Assembly: GCF_900094705.1 (NCBI RefSeq) | Contig: NZ_FMAR01000007.1 | Location: forward strand, 1-64,000 | Length of the DNA: 64,000 nucleotides | Direction of reading: 5' to 3' | Source: Chitinophaga costaii | GTDB taxonomy: Bacteria > Bacteroidota > Bacteroidia > Chitinophagales > Chitinophagaceae | Part shown: positions 10,201-18,501 of the stretch, piece after piece | How positions within the stretch are numbered: the first letter of the stretch is position 1 | How the letters are laid out: every line of letters begins with the position of its first letter | Notes under the pieces: model-generated | The model's input: the letters and a program-made list of their open reading frames with translations, nothing else | Database searches by the model: none | Told to the model about the DNA's origin: nothing | Made by a program: the position numbers and the translations under genes

Positions 10201-12464
10201 GGTGAAGTAGCGGTGCTGCTGAGTGTTACGGTAGGCGATTGGGCATCTACCAACACCTGGGCCGTGCTAGCTATGTTGTTTAGGGTGAGTACGGCAGCAT
10301 TGCCCGCAGCATCGGTAAGCGTGCCACCATTGGCCAGCAGTGCGGCCCCTGGCGTTATCCCGTCGTTATCGTTATCGCCTGCTTTTACGGTATATGTGAA
10401 GGTCAATGCCGTGCTGCCGGTACCACCGGTATAATCTGCATTCACGGTGGAAGTACCAATCGTGATGGGTAGTTGGGGTACCCCGGTTACCGTTATATTT
10501 TCGGAGAAATGTACGGTGAAGGTTAGCTTATCACCCGCTTTATAAGTACCATTGGCAGGTATCGCTACACTGGTTACAGTGGGGGGAGTAAGGTCTACCA
10601 CCAGGCTGTAAGTATTGCTCACCGGGCTACTATTTCCGGCGGCGTCAGTAGCGGTGGCGGTGTAGTTGTACGTTCCTGGTGCCAGGTCGCCGGTAGAGAA
10701 TGTCCACTTACCAGAAGCATCTGCACGGGTTGTTACGGATACGGCACCATCACGGGAAATTTTTACCGTGCTATTGGCTTCTGCCGTGCCTTGCAGGACG
10801 TTGTTTGCCGTGTTAGACGGATTGTTACCATCTACGCCGGTAATTACGGGCGCTGCGGGAGGCGTGGCATCGTAGGTATAGGTGAGGAGATTGGATTTGG
10901 TGTTATCGTTGGTGGCGGCATCTTGTGCGGCGCCGGCGGGCACCTGTACCGTTACCGTTCCATCTGCCGCAGGCGTGATGGTGGCGGTGTAGGTGATGTT
11001 ATCCGCCGTTTGCAGGTTGCTGGCCGTACCGTTAGTAACATTGATATCTGCCGTAGATAGGCCGGTAACCGCCTCACTGAAGGTGATGGTAACGGGGATG
11101 GCTGTACGCAGTGGTGAAGTAGCGGTGCTGCTGAGTGTTACGGTAGGCGCATATTGGTCTATCGTGTAAACCTCTCCGCCGGTAAAAGGTGCATTGGTAA
11201 TTTGCGGAGTTATACCGTTGCCGGTCAAATCCAACCGGATGGTGCCATTGCCGGCAATGGGATCAACGGTAACGGTATACACGCTGCCGCTTACGGGCGT
11301 TACGCTCTTTATGCTTGCACCAACACCGCCGGTGGTGGTTAAGGAGAAACTGGAAGCAGTTACCCCCGTAACGTCACTGGAAAAGGTAACGGTATAGGTT
11401 ACCGAAGGGGCATTGGTGATGGACGAAGGTAAAGCGCGATCAATAGACTTAACTGTAACATTTTGTGTTGAAAGGCGGTGTAGCCTGCCTTGTAAACCAT
11501 TAGACTGGTCTACATCTGCGGTATAGATTTCTGCATTATCGCGGATGGCCAGTCCCAGCGGATAAGTAAGCCCGTCTTGAGGAGTGAGTATTAGACCTGA
11601 ATATAATGAGAGGCCGGGTTTTGAAAGATCATCGTATACGCGTACTTCGTAAGCCGTTTTGCCGGAATTATATTCAACCGTATAAAATTTTTGATTACTT
11701 CCCATAGCCAGCGCGGTATATCCATTGCCTGCCTGCATAACAGAAAGATCAGAACTGGCATAGGGAGGGGCTAGCTTGAGGATGTCGCCTCCCACATCAA
11801 AAGAACCGGTTCCTTCTAAGAACGTGGTGAAGTAAATGTTTTTAGCGGCATCTACCACCAGTCCCCAGGGTTCTGAGGTCAATAAAGTTCCGGCATCTTT
11901 TGGCACCACCGGTAAGCCATGCCAGAGCAGTGACCCCTGGTTGGATCCTGCGCTATAAAAGCTCACGCCATAATTGGCGGTTCCGTCGTATTCCAGGGTA
12001 TAAATATTATTATCGGCATCGTGGGTGATGGCGGTGTAATAGGCACCCTGCGCGAATGTGGATGCCGTGTAGGCACTCCCGTTTGGGGTTAGTTTTATGA
12101 TCTGTCCTTTATTTTCCGTGCCGCTATTAAAAGCGTCCACTACGAATACATTTCCATTACCATCTACGGTAATGCCATAGGGGTATGTTTGGCTCAGCGC
12201 ATCAGGGTTGGAGTGGAGGTTACTAAAGATCACCGTGGGCGTACCGGTGCCGTTGGTATATTTAGCGACCTCATATCCTGGCAGCGTACCGGGGCGTACT
12301 ACATAGATATTGCCTGCATCGTCCTTAGCGATGGCCGTGTACCGGTCTGCCCGGGCAGATTCTACCAGTGCTTCCGTATATGTTTGAGCATGGCCGCTCA
12401 GGCCAGTCAGGCTGAGATAAACAACGAAAAAGCAGGTTTTCAGGAGGGTAAAAAATATACGCAT
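7254..12464 (-). CDS. Giant repetitive T9SS adhesin with gliding-motility C-terminal domain
   Basis: A 1736-residue secreted protein. Residues 1-26 are a signal peptide ending GHAQ. Residues about 30-330 are an NHL/beta-propeller-like region with repeated DAGNIYVV-type strands. Residues about 335-1250 are bacterial Ig-like modules, including two almost identical 304-residue tandem units. Next come a cadherin-like region (about 1255-1490) and PKD/Ig-like modules. The last 95 residues are the type B T9SS sorting domain (NILTPNGDGKNDHW, KIFDRTGRLVY, LAEGTYYYIIDYG). Such proteins are exported across the outer membrane by T9SS and displayed or released. It lies between the binding-protein-like gene (12-base gap) and porP/sprF. 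Confidence 0.92.
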   Translation of the reverse strand: MRIFFTLLKTCFFVVYLSLTGLSGHAQTYTEALVESARADRYTAIAKDDAGNIYVVRPGTLPGYEVAKYTNGTGTPTVIFSNLHSNPDALSQTYPYGITVDGNGNVFVVDAFNSGTENKGQIIKLTPNGSAYTASTFAQGAYYTAITHDADNNIYTLEYDGTANYGVSFYSAGSNQGSLLWHGLPVVPKDAGTLLTSEPWGLVVDAAKNIYFTTFLEGTGSFDVGGDILKLAPPYASSDLSVMQAGNGYTALAMGSNQKFYTVEYNSGKTAYEVRVYDDLSKPGLSLYSGLILTPQDGLTYPLGLAIRDNAEIYTADVDQSNGLQGRLHRLSTQNVTVKSIDRALPSSITNAPSVTYTVTFSSDVTGVTASSFSLTTTGGVGASIKSVTPVSGSVYTVTVDPIAGNGTIRLDLTGNGITPQITNAPFTGGEVYTIDQYAPTVTLSSTATSPLRTAIPVTITFSEAVTGLSTADINVTNGTASNLQTADNITYTATITPAADGTVTVQVPAGAAQDAATNDNTKSNLLTYTYDATPPAAPVITGVDGNNPSNTANNVLQGTAEANSTVKISRDGAVSVTTRADASGKWTFSTGDLAPGTYNYTATATDAAGNSSPVSNTYSLVVDLTPPTVTSVAIPANGTYKAGDKLTFTVHFSENITVTGVPQLPITIGTSTVNADYTGGTGSTALTFTYTVKAGDNDNDGITPGAALLANGGTLTDAAGNAAVLTLNNIASTAQVLVDAQSPTVTLSSTATSPLGTSFSVIITFSEEVNDFTVSGISISNIKLKYLVTSNYITYTVTIIPDADGAVTIQVPAGAAHDAANNDNIESNLLTFIYDATPPAAPVITGVDGNNPSNTANNVLQGTAEANSTVKISRDGAVSVTTRADASGKWTFSTGDLAPGTYNYTATATDAAGNSSPVSNTYSLVVDLTPPTVTSVAIPANGTYKAGDKLTFTVHFSENITVTGVPQLPITIGTSTVNADYTDGTGSTALTFTYTVKAGDNDNDGITPGAALLANGGTLTDAAGNAAVLTLNNIASTAQVLVDAQSPTVTLSSTATSPLRTAIPVTITFSEAVTGLSTADINVTNGTASNLQTADNITYTATITPDADGAVTIQVPAGAAQDAATNDNVISNTLTFTYDITAPTVTSVIVPLNKTYVAGDVLSFTVQFSEPVTITGAPFLNLVIGSDTHAATLQGSTPTSATFNYTVQVGDADADGISLPVAITGNSATIRDAVGNDAVLTLNNVGNTSNVKVDAVAPVIASAQAFTATTDDAAGTLTGTLAGHDPAGGGILQAWTLVSDDAAGAGLAAFSLQASSGELTVKNTAALNQLVNQTITFQVTVSDGYNTSIQVPVQVKIVPRFLSPTDITLSNNTVNDRSPLHTTVGTLGSTTAQPAVTFTYTLAGGADDAAFNISGSQLQTNAAIDYAAKSSYSIRIRTTDSNGQTFEKDFTITVNFVNQAPVINPVSNATVCATTDDQTIAVSGISAVEAGQTYTLAVSSNKPLFETLSISDDGAGKATIHYTIKEGEYGIAQITVTVKDNGGTANGGLDTRSTSFTLSIAQPPALTITSNVGLSINKGDYVSLEANSDQATRYAWTGTADIISGQGTATISVRPLSSATYSVTVTNDAGCTNTASVSLQVSSEISENALNILTPNGDGKNDHWVVKNIDLFPNNEVKIFDRTGRLVYNKKNYTNDWKGTVNGQPLAEGTYYYIIDYGPGQHIAKGYITIIRDKY
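9288..11116 (-). repeat. Two 912-bp tandem repeats inside the adhesin gene, with a third partial copy
   Basis: The DNA repeats with a period of 912 bases: 9754-9963 equals 10666-10875, and around 9290-9960 I find only two or three substitutions against 10202-10872. A third partial copy (9049-9290) matches 10880-11112 closely, while the same slot in the middle copy (about 9990-10200) is clearly diverged. The unit encodes about 304 residues holding three Ig-like modules. Confidence 0.9.
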
Positions 12465-12476
12465 AAGCGGGATGTA

Positions 12477-13637
12477 TTAAACACAGAGGAAGGGGTTTTG
12501 CCACCCGGATACGCATTCCTGGTGAATGGCTTCAAATACAGGAGCATTGAAGTGCATACCTTTACCCTGATCAACAATAATTTTGTGTATTTTATGCTGG
12601 GTAATATTAATTTTCATGATATCGGCCTGTGGCAGTGCAAAGCCGGAAAGGGGATAAAAATTTTTTTCACCCCTTGGGCCTTTAATGGTATCCGCACGCA
12701 ATGCTTTCTTCACGGTATCCCAATCTCCTTTGCGGGCGGGTGTAAGTAGTTCTTTCCATAACAGGCCTGCCTCATACCCCATCAGGCCAAAGATATTAGC
12801 GGGCTGCTGGCCTGCCTTTTCAAATGTTTTTACAAATTGTTGGTTTTCCTTGCTTTCATCATCGCGGTTCCACATCATGGCGGTATATAGTTCCATATTG
12901 ATGTGCTGCACATCTTGTAAAATATCGTCGTATGCCATGGTTTCATTGAGCAGCAGGGGAAACTTTTTATGCATGCCTCGTTGCGCCCATTCTACTAGAA
13001 ATTGGTTGCCCATATCGCCACAGAAAATGGCATGTACATAAGGGGGGGCTTGTTTTTCCAAGGCGTAAAAAATGGGGTCCAGGTTCATTGCCTGGGGGCG
13101 TTGCTCGTCGAAGGGCAGTATGGTTTTATGCAGATTTGCGCCCCCTGCAGCGACTATACCTTGCTGGAATGTATTAGCAAAGTGGTATCCTGCTTCATAA
13201 ACAGGCATGATAAGATGTCCACCATCGCCATAATGTTGCTGCGCCCAGTAACCCAGGGCATATTCAGATTGCCACAACTGGTGGGAGGCATAAAAAATAT
13301 CGGGACTGAGATAGGGAAAATGGGGCACGTATTCTCCCATGTCAAATAAAAAAGCGGTTTTCCGATGGCTCTCTACCATCGGTACCAGATCGGTCATAGA
13401 CTTATAGCTGATTAAACCGGAGAGCAGGTCTACCTGGTCAAAAAACAGCAACTTACGGGCGGCTTGCAAGGTAGCCTGCAAGCCGCCCTGATGTGTATAC
13501 TCCGGGCAGATTACTACGCTGCGCTGGCGAATGGGATCCAGGCCCATGCCCAGCAACCAACCCAGTACGAGGTGGGCGGAATAAAATGGATATATGCCAG
13601 AATAGGGCGTGAGAAAGCCAATTTTAAGAGGGCGCAT
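12477..13637 (-). CDS. Periplasmic-binding-protein fold (branched-chain amino acid receptor type) without signal peptide
   Basis: A 386-residue protein resembling type 1 periplasmic ligand-binding proteins of the Leu/Ile/Val (Peripla_BP_6) kind: it opens KIGFLTPYSGIYPFYSAHLVLGW and later shows an alternating alpha/beta layout (VDLLSGLISYKS, HAIFCGDMGNQ, ANIFGLMGYEAG). Unlike transport receptors it starts directly at the first beta strand, with no signal peptide or lipobox, and no ABC permease genes are near. It is the second gene of the operon, 9 bases behind the tail-collar gene and 12 before the adhesin. Role unknown; a cytoplasmic sensor or a co-exported component are possible. Confidence 0.75.
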   Translation of the reverse strand: MRPLKIGFLTPYSGIYPFYSAHLVLGWLLGMGLDPIRQRSVVICPEYTHQGGLQATLQAARKLLFFDQVDLLSGLISYKSMTDLVPMVESHRKTAFLFDMGEYVPHFPYLSPDIFYASHQLWQSEYALGYWAQQHYGDGGHLIMPVYEAGYHFANTFQQGIVAAGGANLHKTILPFDEQRPQAMNLDPIFYALEKQAPPYVHAIFCGDMGNQFLVEWAQRGMHKKFPLLLNETMAYDDILQDVQHINMELYTAMMWNRDDESKENQQFVKTFEKAGQQPANIFGLMGYEAGLLWKELLTPARKGDWDTVKKALRADTIKGPRGEKNFYPLSGFALPQADIMKINITQHKIHKIIVDQGKGMHFNAPVFEAIHQECVSGWQNPFLCV

Positions 13638-13646
13638 GCAGGAGCC

Positions 13647-14237
13647 TTAGTTACGGGAAGGATATATACCTTGTAGTGCAATAATATAGTTTACACCCAG
13701 GTATGGATTTAAGTTATTAAATGGTACACTTCCACCGGTATTTCCAATCGTCACATCCGCTGTAACGGTGCCGGGCGATAAAAAAGTAGTGCCGTCTGGC
13801 GCGGCATATCCTTTTATGGCCTGAGCTCCAGGGCCGCTGCCCAGGGTGGGAAATTTTGCCAAAGACACGGTGCCGTCTGGCACATTGGTGGTGCCCACCT
13901 GGTTACTGGCCGGAAAGCTAGCTTTGGCATTGCTCAAGGTGGCAGCGTGGGTATGTAAAGGCATGTTAGTGGTTTTCAGTGAAACGCTTTCACTCCCCAC
14001 CATTTCGCCCAAGCTAACATAAGACAGACCAACGCCTTGGCCCATTCCGCGCGGTACACGCCCACGGAGGTCTGGCAGGCAAAAAGAGCTGCTTCCATTG
14101 CCACCGTACAATGTGCCTAAGATCGAAAATAAAGCCGTGTTCTGGCTAATGCTGAGAGCCTGACCCTGGCAAAATGCAAAACCATTTATTGCATAATTGC
14201 CTCCAAATATGAAGATAAGCGCCATGTAAACATCCAT
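13647..14237 (-). CDS. Phage tail collar domain protein (MdpB-like)
   Basis: A 196-residue protein of the tail-collar/microcystin-dependent protein family. Family landmarks are clear: FGGNYAINGFAFCQGQALSI, the strongly conserved SQNTALFSILGTLYGG, LPDLRGRVPRGMGQG, a central HTHAA, and the C-terminal NLNPYLGVNYIIALQG. No other phage structural genes are nearby, so this is a domesticated, chromosome-borne version; such proteins are thought to be small surface or secreted trimeric proteins, but their role is poorly known. First gene of the operon; the ATG at 14237 fits the usual family N-terminus. Confidence 0.9.
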   Translation of the reverse strand: MDVYMALIFIFGGNYAINGFAFCQGQALSISQNTALFSILGTLYGGNGSSSFCLPDLRGRVPRGMGQGVGLSYVSLGEMVGSESVSLKTTNMPLHTHAATLSNAKASFPASNQVGTTNVPDGTVSLAKFPTLGSGPGAQAIKGYAAPDGTTFLSPGTVTADVTIGNTGGSVPFNNLNPYLGVNYIIALQGIYPSRN

Positions 14238-14327
14238 AAGAATATTCGTTTTATGATAATGAAATTAAGTTGATAACAAAGTATAAGCACAACTGCATGC
14301 CTGGGGTTCACTAGGTATAGCCAATGG

Positions 14328-15455
14328 TCAATCCCTTATCCAGGCTGGCAATTGCAGCGTGGCATCCGGGCTGCGCAAAGTTTTGCGGGCAAAGGATTGC
14401 AGCCTGCTCATCGCCAACGTTTGATAGAGGGCGTCCGCCGTTGGGCCGCCAGTTTTTAAGGATGCAATGGCATGATCAAAAGCCAGGGCGGAAGCAGGTA
14501 AGCTGCTGATTGGCTTATGCGCTTCCAGATAGGGCCTGCCGGCTTCCCACTGATGGCAGGCCAGCATTTCGGTACGTTGCAGCACCCTACCGCTTTCCAG
14601 CCATTGGCCTTTACTACCCTGTAGCCGGAAGCCAATGGCCACCGGCGATTGGCCCATATGGCCCGCCTGTAATTTCAAAGATTGTCCGCTGGCGGTAGTG
14701 GCTTCCAATACTGGCAACCGGCCATGCTGGTGTACCAGGTAAGGCTGTCCCTTACGCCCTACCCGCTGGGTGATGTATTCCATAGTTTCTTTACGCAGGC
14801 TTAGCTGCACAAAAGGATTTGCAGTATCTACGCCCAGCATAGACACTGCACTGGAAGCGCCTTGCAGGGCATAACGGTGCCCTGGCAATTGTGCACAATG
14901 CACGCCGGTATGAATTTGCAGGATGTCACCAAACAAACCGGTTTTCACCATTTGTTGCAAGGCTTGCTGATCTTCGTGAAAGTCGGTTTCATTCAGGGTG
15001 ATGTACTGCCTGCCGTGTTGCAGGCTGGCAAGGGCCAGTGCATCATGCCCTTGTGGCGTAGTGGCGGCCACTGGCCCACACAGCACATGTTTGCCCGCGC
15101 GCAGGGCGGCAAGCGCCATCACACCATGCCATTGCCAGGGCGTGGCTATCAGCACGGCGTCTATGTCTTTGCGTTGCACCAACTGCTGCCAGTGCGTACA
15201 TAACGAAGGGGAGGAAAAACTGCAAGATGATAAGGCCAGCGCACGCTGCACGGCATCCGGTTCACAAAGCGCCCGCACCTGCACACCAGGGTGGCGCAGG
15301 GCATGGCCCAGGCAGTCGCGGCCCCATTGGCCACAACCAATAATGCCTATACGAATACTAGATGACGCCCGTAAAAAACCTTGTGATAAAATACTGAAAG
15401 CTGCACCCAATACGGCCGCTTGCCGCAGGAATGCCCTTCTCGGAGAATGATCCAT
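14328..15455 (-). CDS. Gfo/Idh/MocA-type protein, Tat-exported, catalytic motif missing
   Basis: A 375-residue member of the NAD(P)-dependent Gfo/Idh/MocA family. It opens with a Tat signal (SPRRAFLRQAAVLG) followed by a Rossmann strand IRIGIIGCGQWGRD. At the place where family members carry the lysine-containing EKP motif this protein reads GKHVLCGPVAAT, and the usual DxGxH helix is replaced by SMLGVDTANPFVQ. The lysine and histidine needed for hydride transfer therefore appear lost, so it may bind rather than convert its ligand. It stands alone, 90 bases upstream of the tail-collar operon on the same strand. Confidence 0.8.
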   Translation of the reverse strand: MDHSPRRAFLRQAAVLGAAFSILSQGFLRASSSIRIGIIGCGQWGRDCLGHALRHPGVQVRALCEPDAVQRALALSSCSFSSPSLCTHWQQLVQRKDIDAVLIATPWQWHGVMALAALRAGKHVLCGPVAATTPQGHDALALASLQHGRQYITLNETDFHEDQQALQQMVKTGLFGDILQIHTGVHCAQLPGHRYALQGASSAVSMLGVDTANPFVQLSLRKETMEYITQRVGRKGQPYLVHQHGRLPVLEATTASGQSLKLQAGHMGQSPVAIGFRLQGSKGQWLESGRVLQRTEMLACHQWEAGRPYLEAHKPISSLPASALAFDHAIASLKTGGPTADALYQTLAMSRLQSFARKTLRSPDATLQLPAWIRD

Positions 15456-15754
15456 AGAATAGCATATAGGATATTATAACGAAAACAGGATAAACAAAAT
15501 ACGAATCGATCCATTTTACAGCGCACCTGCGCACTTCATAGCGAATAAGACAGACAATGTTGAATGAAAATCAGAACAAATATAAAAAAGATTCCGAATA
15601 CAATTATTTTTAAATTTGTTTAAATCAGTGGGCAGATACCCTAATAGTATTTGATTTGGCAGTAGCTCAGCGCTTAATTTGTAGCATTCCTGGTTTTACG
15701 CAACCTGGCCACAAAATGGAAAATCGTTTTTTACAACTTCCCTATTTTTTATAA
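15456..15754. other. AT-rich intergenic region
   Basis: About 300 bases without a recognisable gene, upstream of the Tat-exported dehydrogenase-like gene and of the sulfotransferase-like remnant. Nothing beyond a probable promoter region for the former can be supported. Confidence 0.4.
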
Positions 15755-16249
15755 ACAGATAGCCGGCACCTTTGTTTTTATGATACGTTGCGCGCATGAT
15801 ATCCCAGCGTTCCTTTTGTATTGCTGTACCGGCATCCCACAGCGGTATTGCGCTCGCAGCAACGGCGGCGGGGCAGGCATGCAGTACCGTACCTGCTGCC
15901 AGCGGCCATGTTCGGCTGGGAACCGGCTAACGAACCGCTTATTTCCCTGGATGCCTACATGTGTAAAGTGTTGGATACCTATTATCAACGCATGCTGCTC
16001 ATGGCCCGGCAGGATGCAAATACCTTGCTGCTGAATTATAACTTGGGCCCCTTGCCCATCCTGGAGCAGTTTTGCGCATTCACCGGCACCCGGCTTCCGG
16101 CATCGTTGCTGGAAGAAGCGTATACCCGCTCCCGTTATCATGGCAAATATCCTGGTGCGCTTTTTACCCCCTACCTTCCACTGCAAAACCCACCCCCATT
16201 CCTGCAAGCCGCCCTGGAAAGTTATGCGCAGCTGGTTACTATTGCATAG
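15755..16249 (+). pseudogene. Remnant of a sulfotransferase-like gene (3' half)
   Basis: The frame from 15800 to 16249 reads YPSVPFVLLYRHPTAVLRSQ followed by RRRG, resembling the sulfotransferase-family segment with FLYRDPVEV-SQ-RRRG that carries the 3'-phosphate-binding Arg/Ser. It then continues through LDAYMCKVLDTYY, ENTLLLNYN-like DANTLLLNYNLGP, and FCAFTGTRLP, the usual C-terminal half. The P-loop half is missing, an in-frame TGA lies at 15797, and no start with a ribosome site is present, so this is a 5'-truncated pseudogene. The family assignment is from memory of motifs and is moderate. Confidence 0.55.
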
Positions 16250-16397
16250 CCATCCACACCTCCACTTCCGGAGCCGGGCATTGGCGGAGTAAGTCTATAG
16301 ACTTTTGCGCAGCCCCTTGCCCGGTTTCCGGGCTGGTATGCTGCAACAGGTCTGGAAGCCGTGGCATAATGGTTTGACCCAACGGTATTAACACCGC

Positions 16398-17219
16398 TTA
16401 CAGGGGCATTTGCATTTCATATTGATGGATATATGCCTGAAGTCCATGCCTGCGCAGGTAGTGTATCTTTTCCGGCTGGCGGCTGTCTACGTTATTAACC
16501 TTTACAGGGTTAGCTATTTGTGAAACGCCCATCAGCAAAGCATTCCAGTGAACGGGGCTATGGTGCATACAATCCACCTGTGCTACATAGTTATATTCCG
16601 GCTGCACCACGAAGTAGCCAACGCGTTCTTCCTTTCTCCACACGTAATAATATTGAAAATTACCGCCTTCCAGGCTTTCCGGCTGGTGCTCCCAGGCCTG
16701 CCATGCTTGCGCCGGCAGGGTATTCCACTCCATGCGGTGAAAAGTGGTGGCTTCCAGTCGCATGGCCGCGTCGGGCCGTGCCAGCAATACGCCTTTGAAG
16801 CAAAAATATTCTTTCACGATGCGGAATCCTACGCGTGTATATGCTTTCAGCGCCACCTCATTTTGCTGGATCACTTCCAGCGACAACAGCGCTATACCCA
16901 TCGCTTTTAATGCCGGGATGGCCTGCGCATAAAGAGCCTGTACAATACGGCGGCCCCGGTAGGCCGGCAGTACGCCAGTACCATCGTTGAAGGCCATGCG
17001 TACCCCCTGCCGGGTGTCTATGGCATGCAGTACAAAACCTACCAGCAACTCCCCGTCAAACATACCATAGGAGCAGTCTAAACGCACCATGGCGGCCTTC
17101 CAGCGGGCAGCGTAATACTCCACGCTGTTGGACACCTTCACGGAATAGCCTTCGAATGACTGTACAAAACAATCTACGAGTACAGACAGCGGAAGATGGG
17201 CAAGCGTACGTATTTCCAT
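16398..17219 (-). CDS. GNAT family N-acetyltransferase
   Basis: A 273-residue protein. Its first half is a GNAT acetyltransferase domain: beta4 is DGELLVGFVLHAID, acetyl-CoA motif A is GTGVLPAYRGRRIVQALY (residues about 80-97), and a following ALLSLEVIQQNEVALKAYTRVGFR matches motif B, where the acyl acceptor is placed. The second half (about 150-273) is a further acyltransferase-like lobe without clear motifs. Substrate unknown. It lies between a pseudogene and a dehydrogenase-like gene, with gaps over 100 bases, and is probably a single transcription unit. Confidence 0.85.
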   Translation of the reverse strand: MEIRTLAHLPLSVLVDCFVQSFEGYSVKVSNSVEYYAARWKAAMVRLDCSYGMFDGELLVGFVLHAIDTRQGVRMAFNDGTGVLPAYRGRRIVQALYAQAIPALKAMGIALLSLEVIQQNEVALKAYTRVGFRIVKEYFCFKGVLLARPDAAMRLEATTFHRMEWNTLPAQAWQAWEHQPESLEGGNFQYYYVWRKEERVGYFVVQPEYNYVAQVDCMHHSPVHWNALLMGVSQIANPVKVNNVDSRQPEKIHYLRRHGLQAYIHQYEMQMPL

Positions 17220-17329
17220 AATTCAAATGTAGCACCTATCGGGTATAAAGTAAGGGGTACCATACACTCCGCCATCACGCAGGCTAAAGGGCATGGTACC
17301 ACGCCGGTATTAATCAGGTAAGCCATATT

Positions 17330-18421
17330 TTACAGAACGATCCGTTTGCCCGTAGCAGCCGACCGCTTGGCGGCGTCCAGTATTTCCATCACGATCATAT
17401 TGTAGCGAAGGGAAGAAAGATCATCTGTGCCAGGCAGCTCGCCATGCAGCACGGCCGCCAAGTATACCATAGGATCATTGATGGGCGTGGGCAGTGGTGG
17501 GGCGTTGCTTACGCTTACTTTATTTTCCCGCTGGCGCTTGTACAGGTGGGTGCCGTCCAGCGCGTGGAGGTAACCGGTTTCGCCAAACACTTCCAGGTCT
17601 TTGATAGCGAAAGGCCAGTTCCACGACGCTTCTATAAGACCGGTACTGGATGGGTATTCTATCAGGATGGTGGCATCGTCATCCACTTTGGGATACACGG
17701 CGGGTTTGTAATGACGGGTGATGGCCGTAACGGCCAGCGGACGCTGGCCCTGCGTGAACCAGGTCATGAGGTCTGCACCATAACAGCCAAAATCGTTGAG
17801 CGCCCCGGCCCCATTCAGTGCCGGATCGGTAAGCCAGCTTAGGAAGGCCTCACTGCAACCAATTTCCTTGGGACCCTGGTGGCCGTCGTGTACCACCATT
17901 TTTTTGATGCCACCAATGCTATCGGCCTGCACCGATTTGTACAAATCAAAATAGGAAGCATACCAGGTGGTTTCGTAATTGGTCAATACCTTCACCTTAT
18001 ATTTATTGGCCAGTGCTTGTATTTGCTGCGCTTGCGCCAGGGTGGCTGCCAGGGGTTTTTCCACCATCACTGGAATGCCCATCGGGGCGCAAAGCTGTAT
18101 AACATCCAGGTGGTGACCTACGGCATTATAACCCAGTACGGCATCCGGCTTTTCATGGACCAGTGCGGTTTTCAGATCACTGTAAAAGAGGGAGTCCGGC
18201 AGGTGATAGGTTTTTGCAAAGCGCTGTTGCAGGGCCTTATCTGGCTCGGCAATGCCGATAATGTTTACCTGCCCGGCTTTGTAAGCGTGGAGTATATTGT
18301 GGATATGATCGTGGTTCAGGCCTGCCACCACTACATTCAACAGCGACTGCGCCTTTAGGCTGCCCGATAGCAGGGAAAAGCCCGCCAGCAACAGCAAGCG
18401 GGTAAAAGATTTTTTGCACAT
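17330..18421 (-). CDS. Exported Gfo/Idh/MocA family oxidoreductase
   Basis: A 363-residue NAD(P)-dependent dehydrogenase-like protein with a Sec signal peptide (MCKKSFTRLLLLAGF, cleavage near LKAQ). The Rossmann fold is NVVVAGLNHDHIHNIL, and the catalytic-lysine motif is intact in PVMVEKPLAATLAQAQQ, followed by LNDFGCYGADLMTWF in the substrate domain. Such exported members in Bacteroidota often act on sugars or glycan fragments. This intact copy contrasts with the neighbouring 14328-15455 protein that lacks EKP. It is transcribed divergently from the GyrB-like gene with only 80 bases between them. Confidence 0.87.
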   Translation of the reverse strand: MCKKSFTRLLLLAGFSLLSGSLKAQSLLNVVVAGLNHDHIHNILHAYKAGQVNIIGIAEPDKALQQRFAKTYHLPDSLFYSDLKTALVHEKPDAVLGYNAVGHHLDVIQLCAPMGIPVMVEKPLAATLAQAQQIQALANKYKVKVLTNYETTWYASYFDLYKSVQADSIGGIKKMVVHDGHQGPKEIGCSEAFLSWLTDPALNGAGALNDFGCYGADLMTWFTQGQRPLAVTAITRHYKPAVYPKVDDDATILIEYPSSTGLIEASWNWPFAIKDLEVFGETGYLHALDGTHLYKRQRENKVSVSNAPPLPTPINDPMVYLAAVLHGELPGTDDLSSLRYNMIVMEILDAAKRSAATGKRIVL

Positions 18422-18501
18422 AAAGGTTCCGTATATGTTACGGCATACAAGATATTATTATATTTTTAACACACTGTTACAATCAGTGATAAAATACACG
18501 A

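Noticed and set aside
7296..11397. Many long plus-strand frames opposite the adhesin gene
   Set aside because: They are reverse-strand images of the repeats, occurring with the same 912-base period, and have low-complexity, repeat-derived sequences.
15749..16207. 152-codon minus-strand frame
   Set aside because: It is antisense to the sulfotransferase-like remnant, whose plus frame shows clear protein motifs.
16239..16367. 42-codon minus-strand frame behind the GNAT gene
   Set aside because: Too short, no family resemblance, and it overlaps the end of the pseudogene on the other strand.
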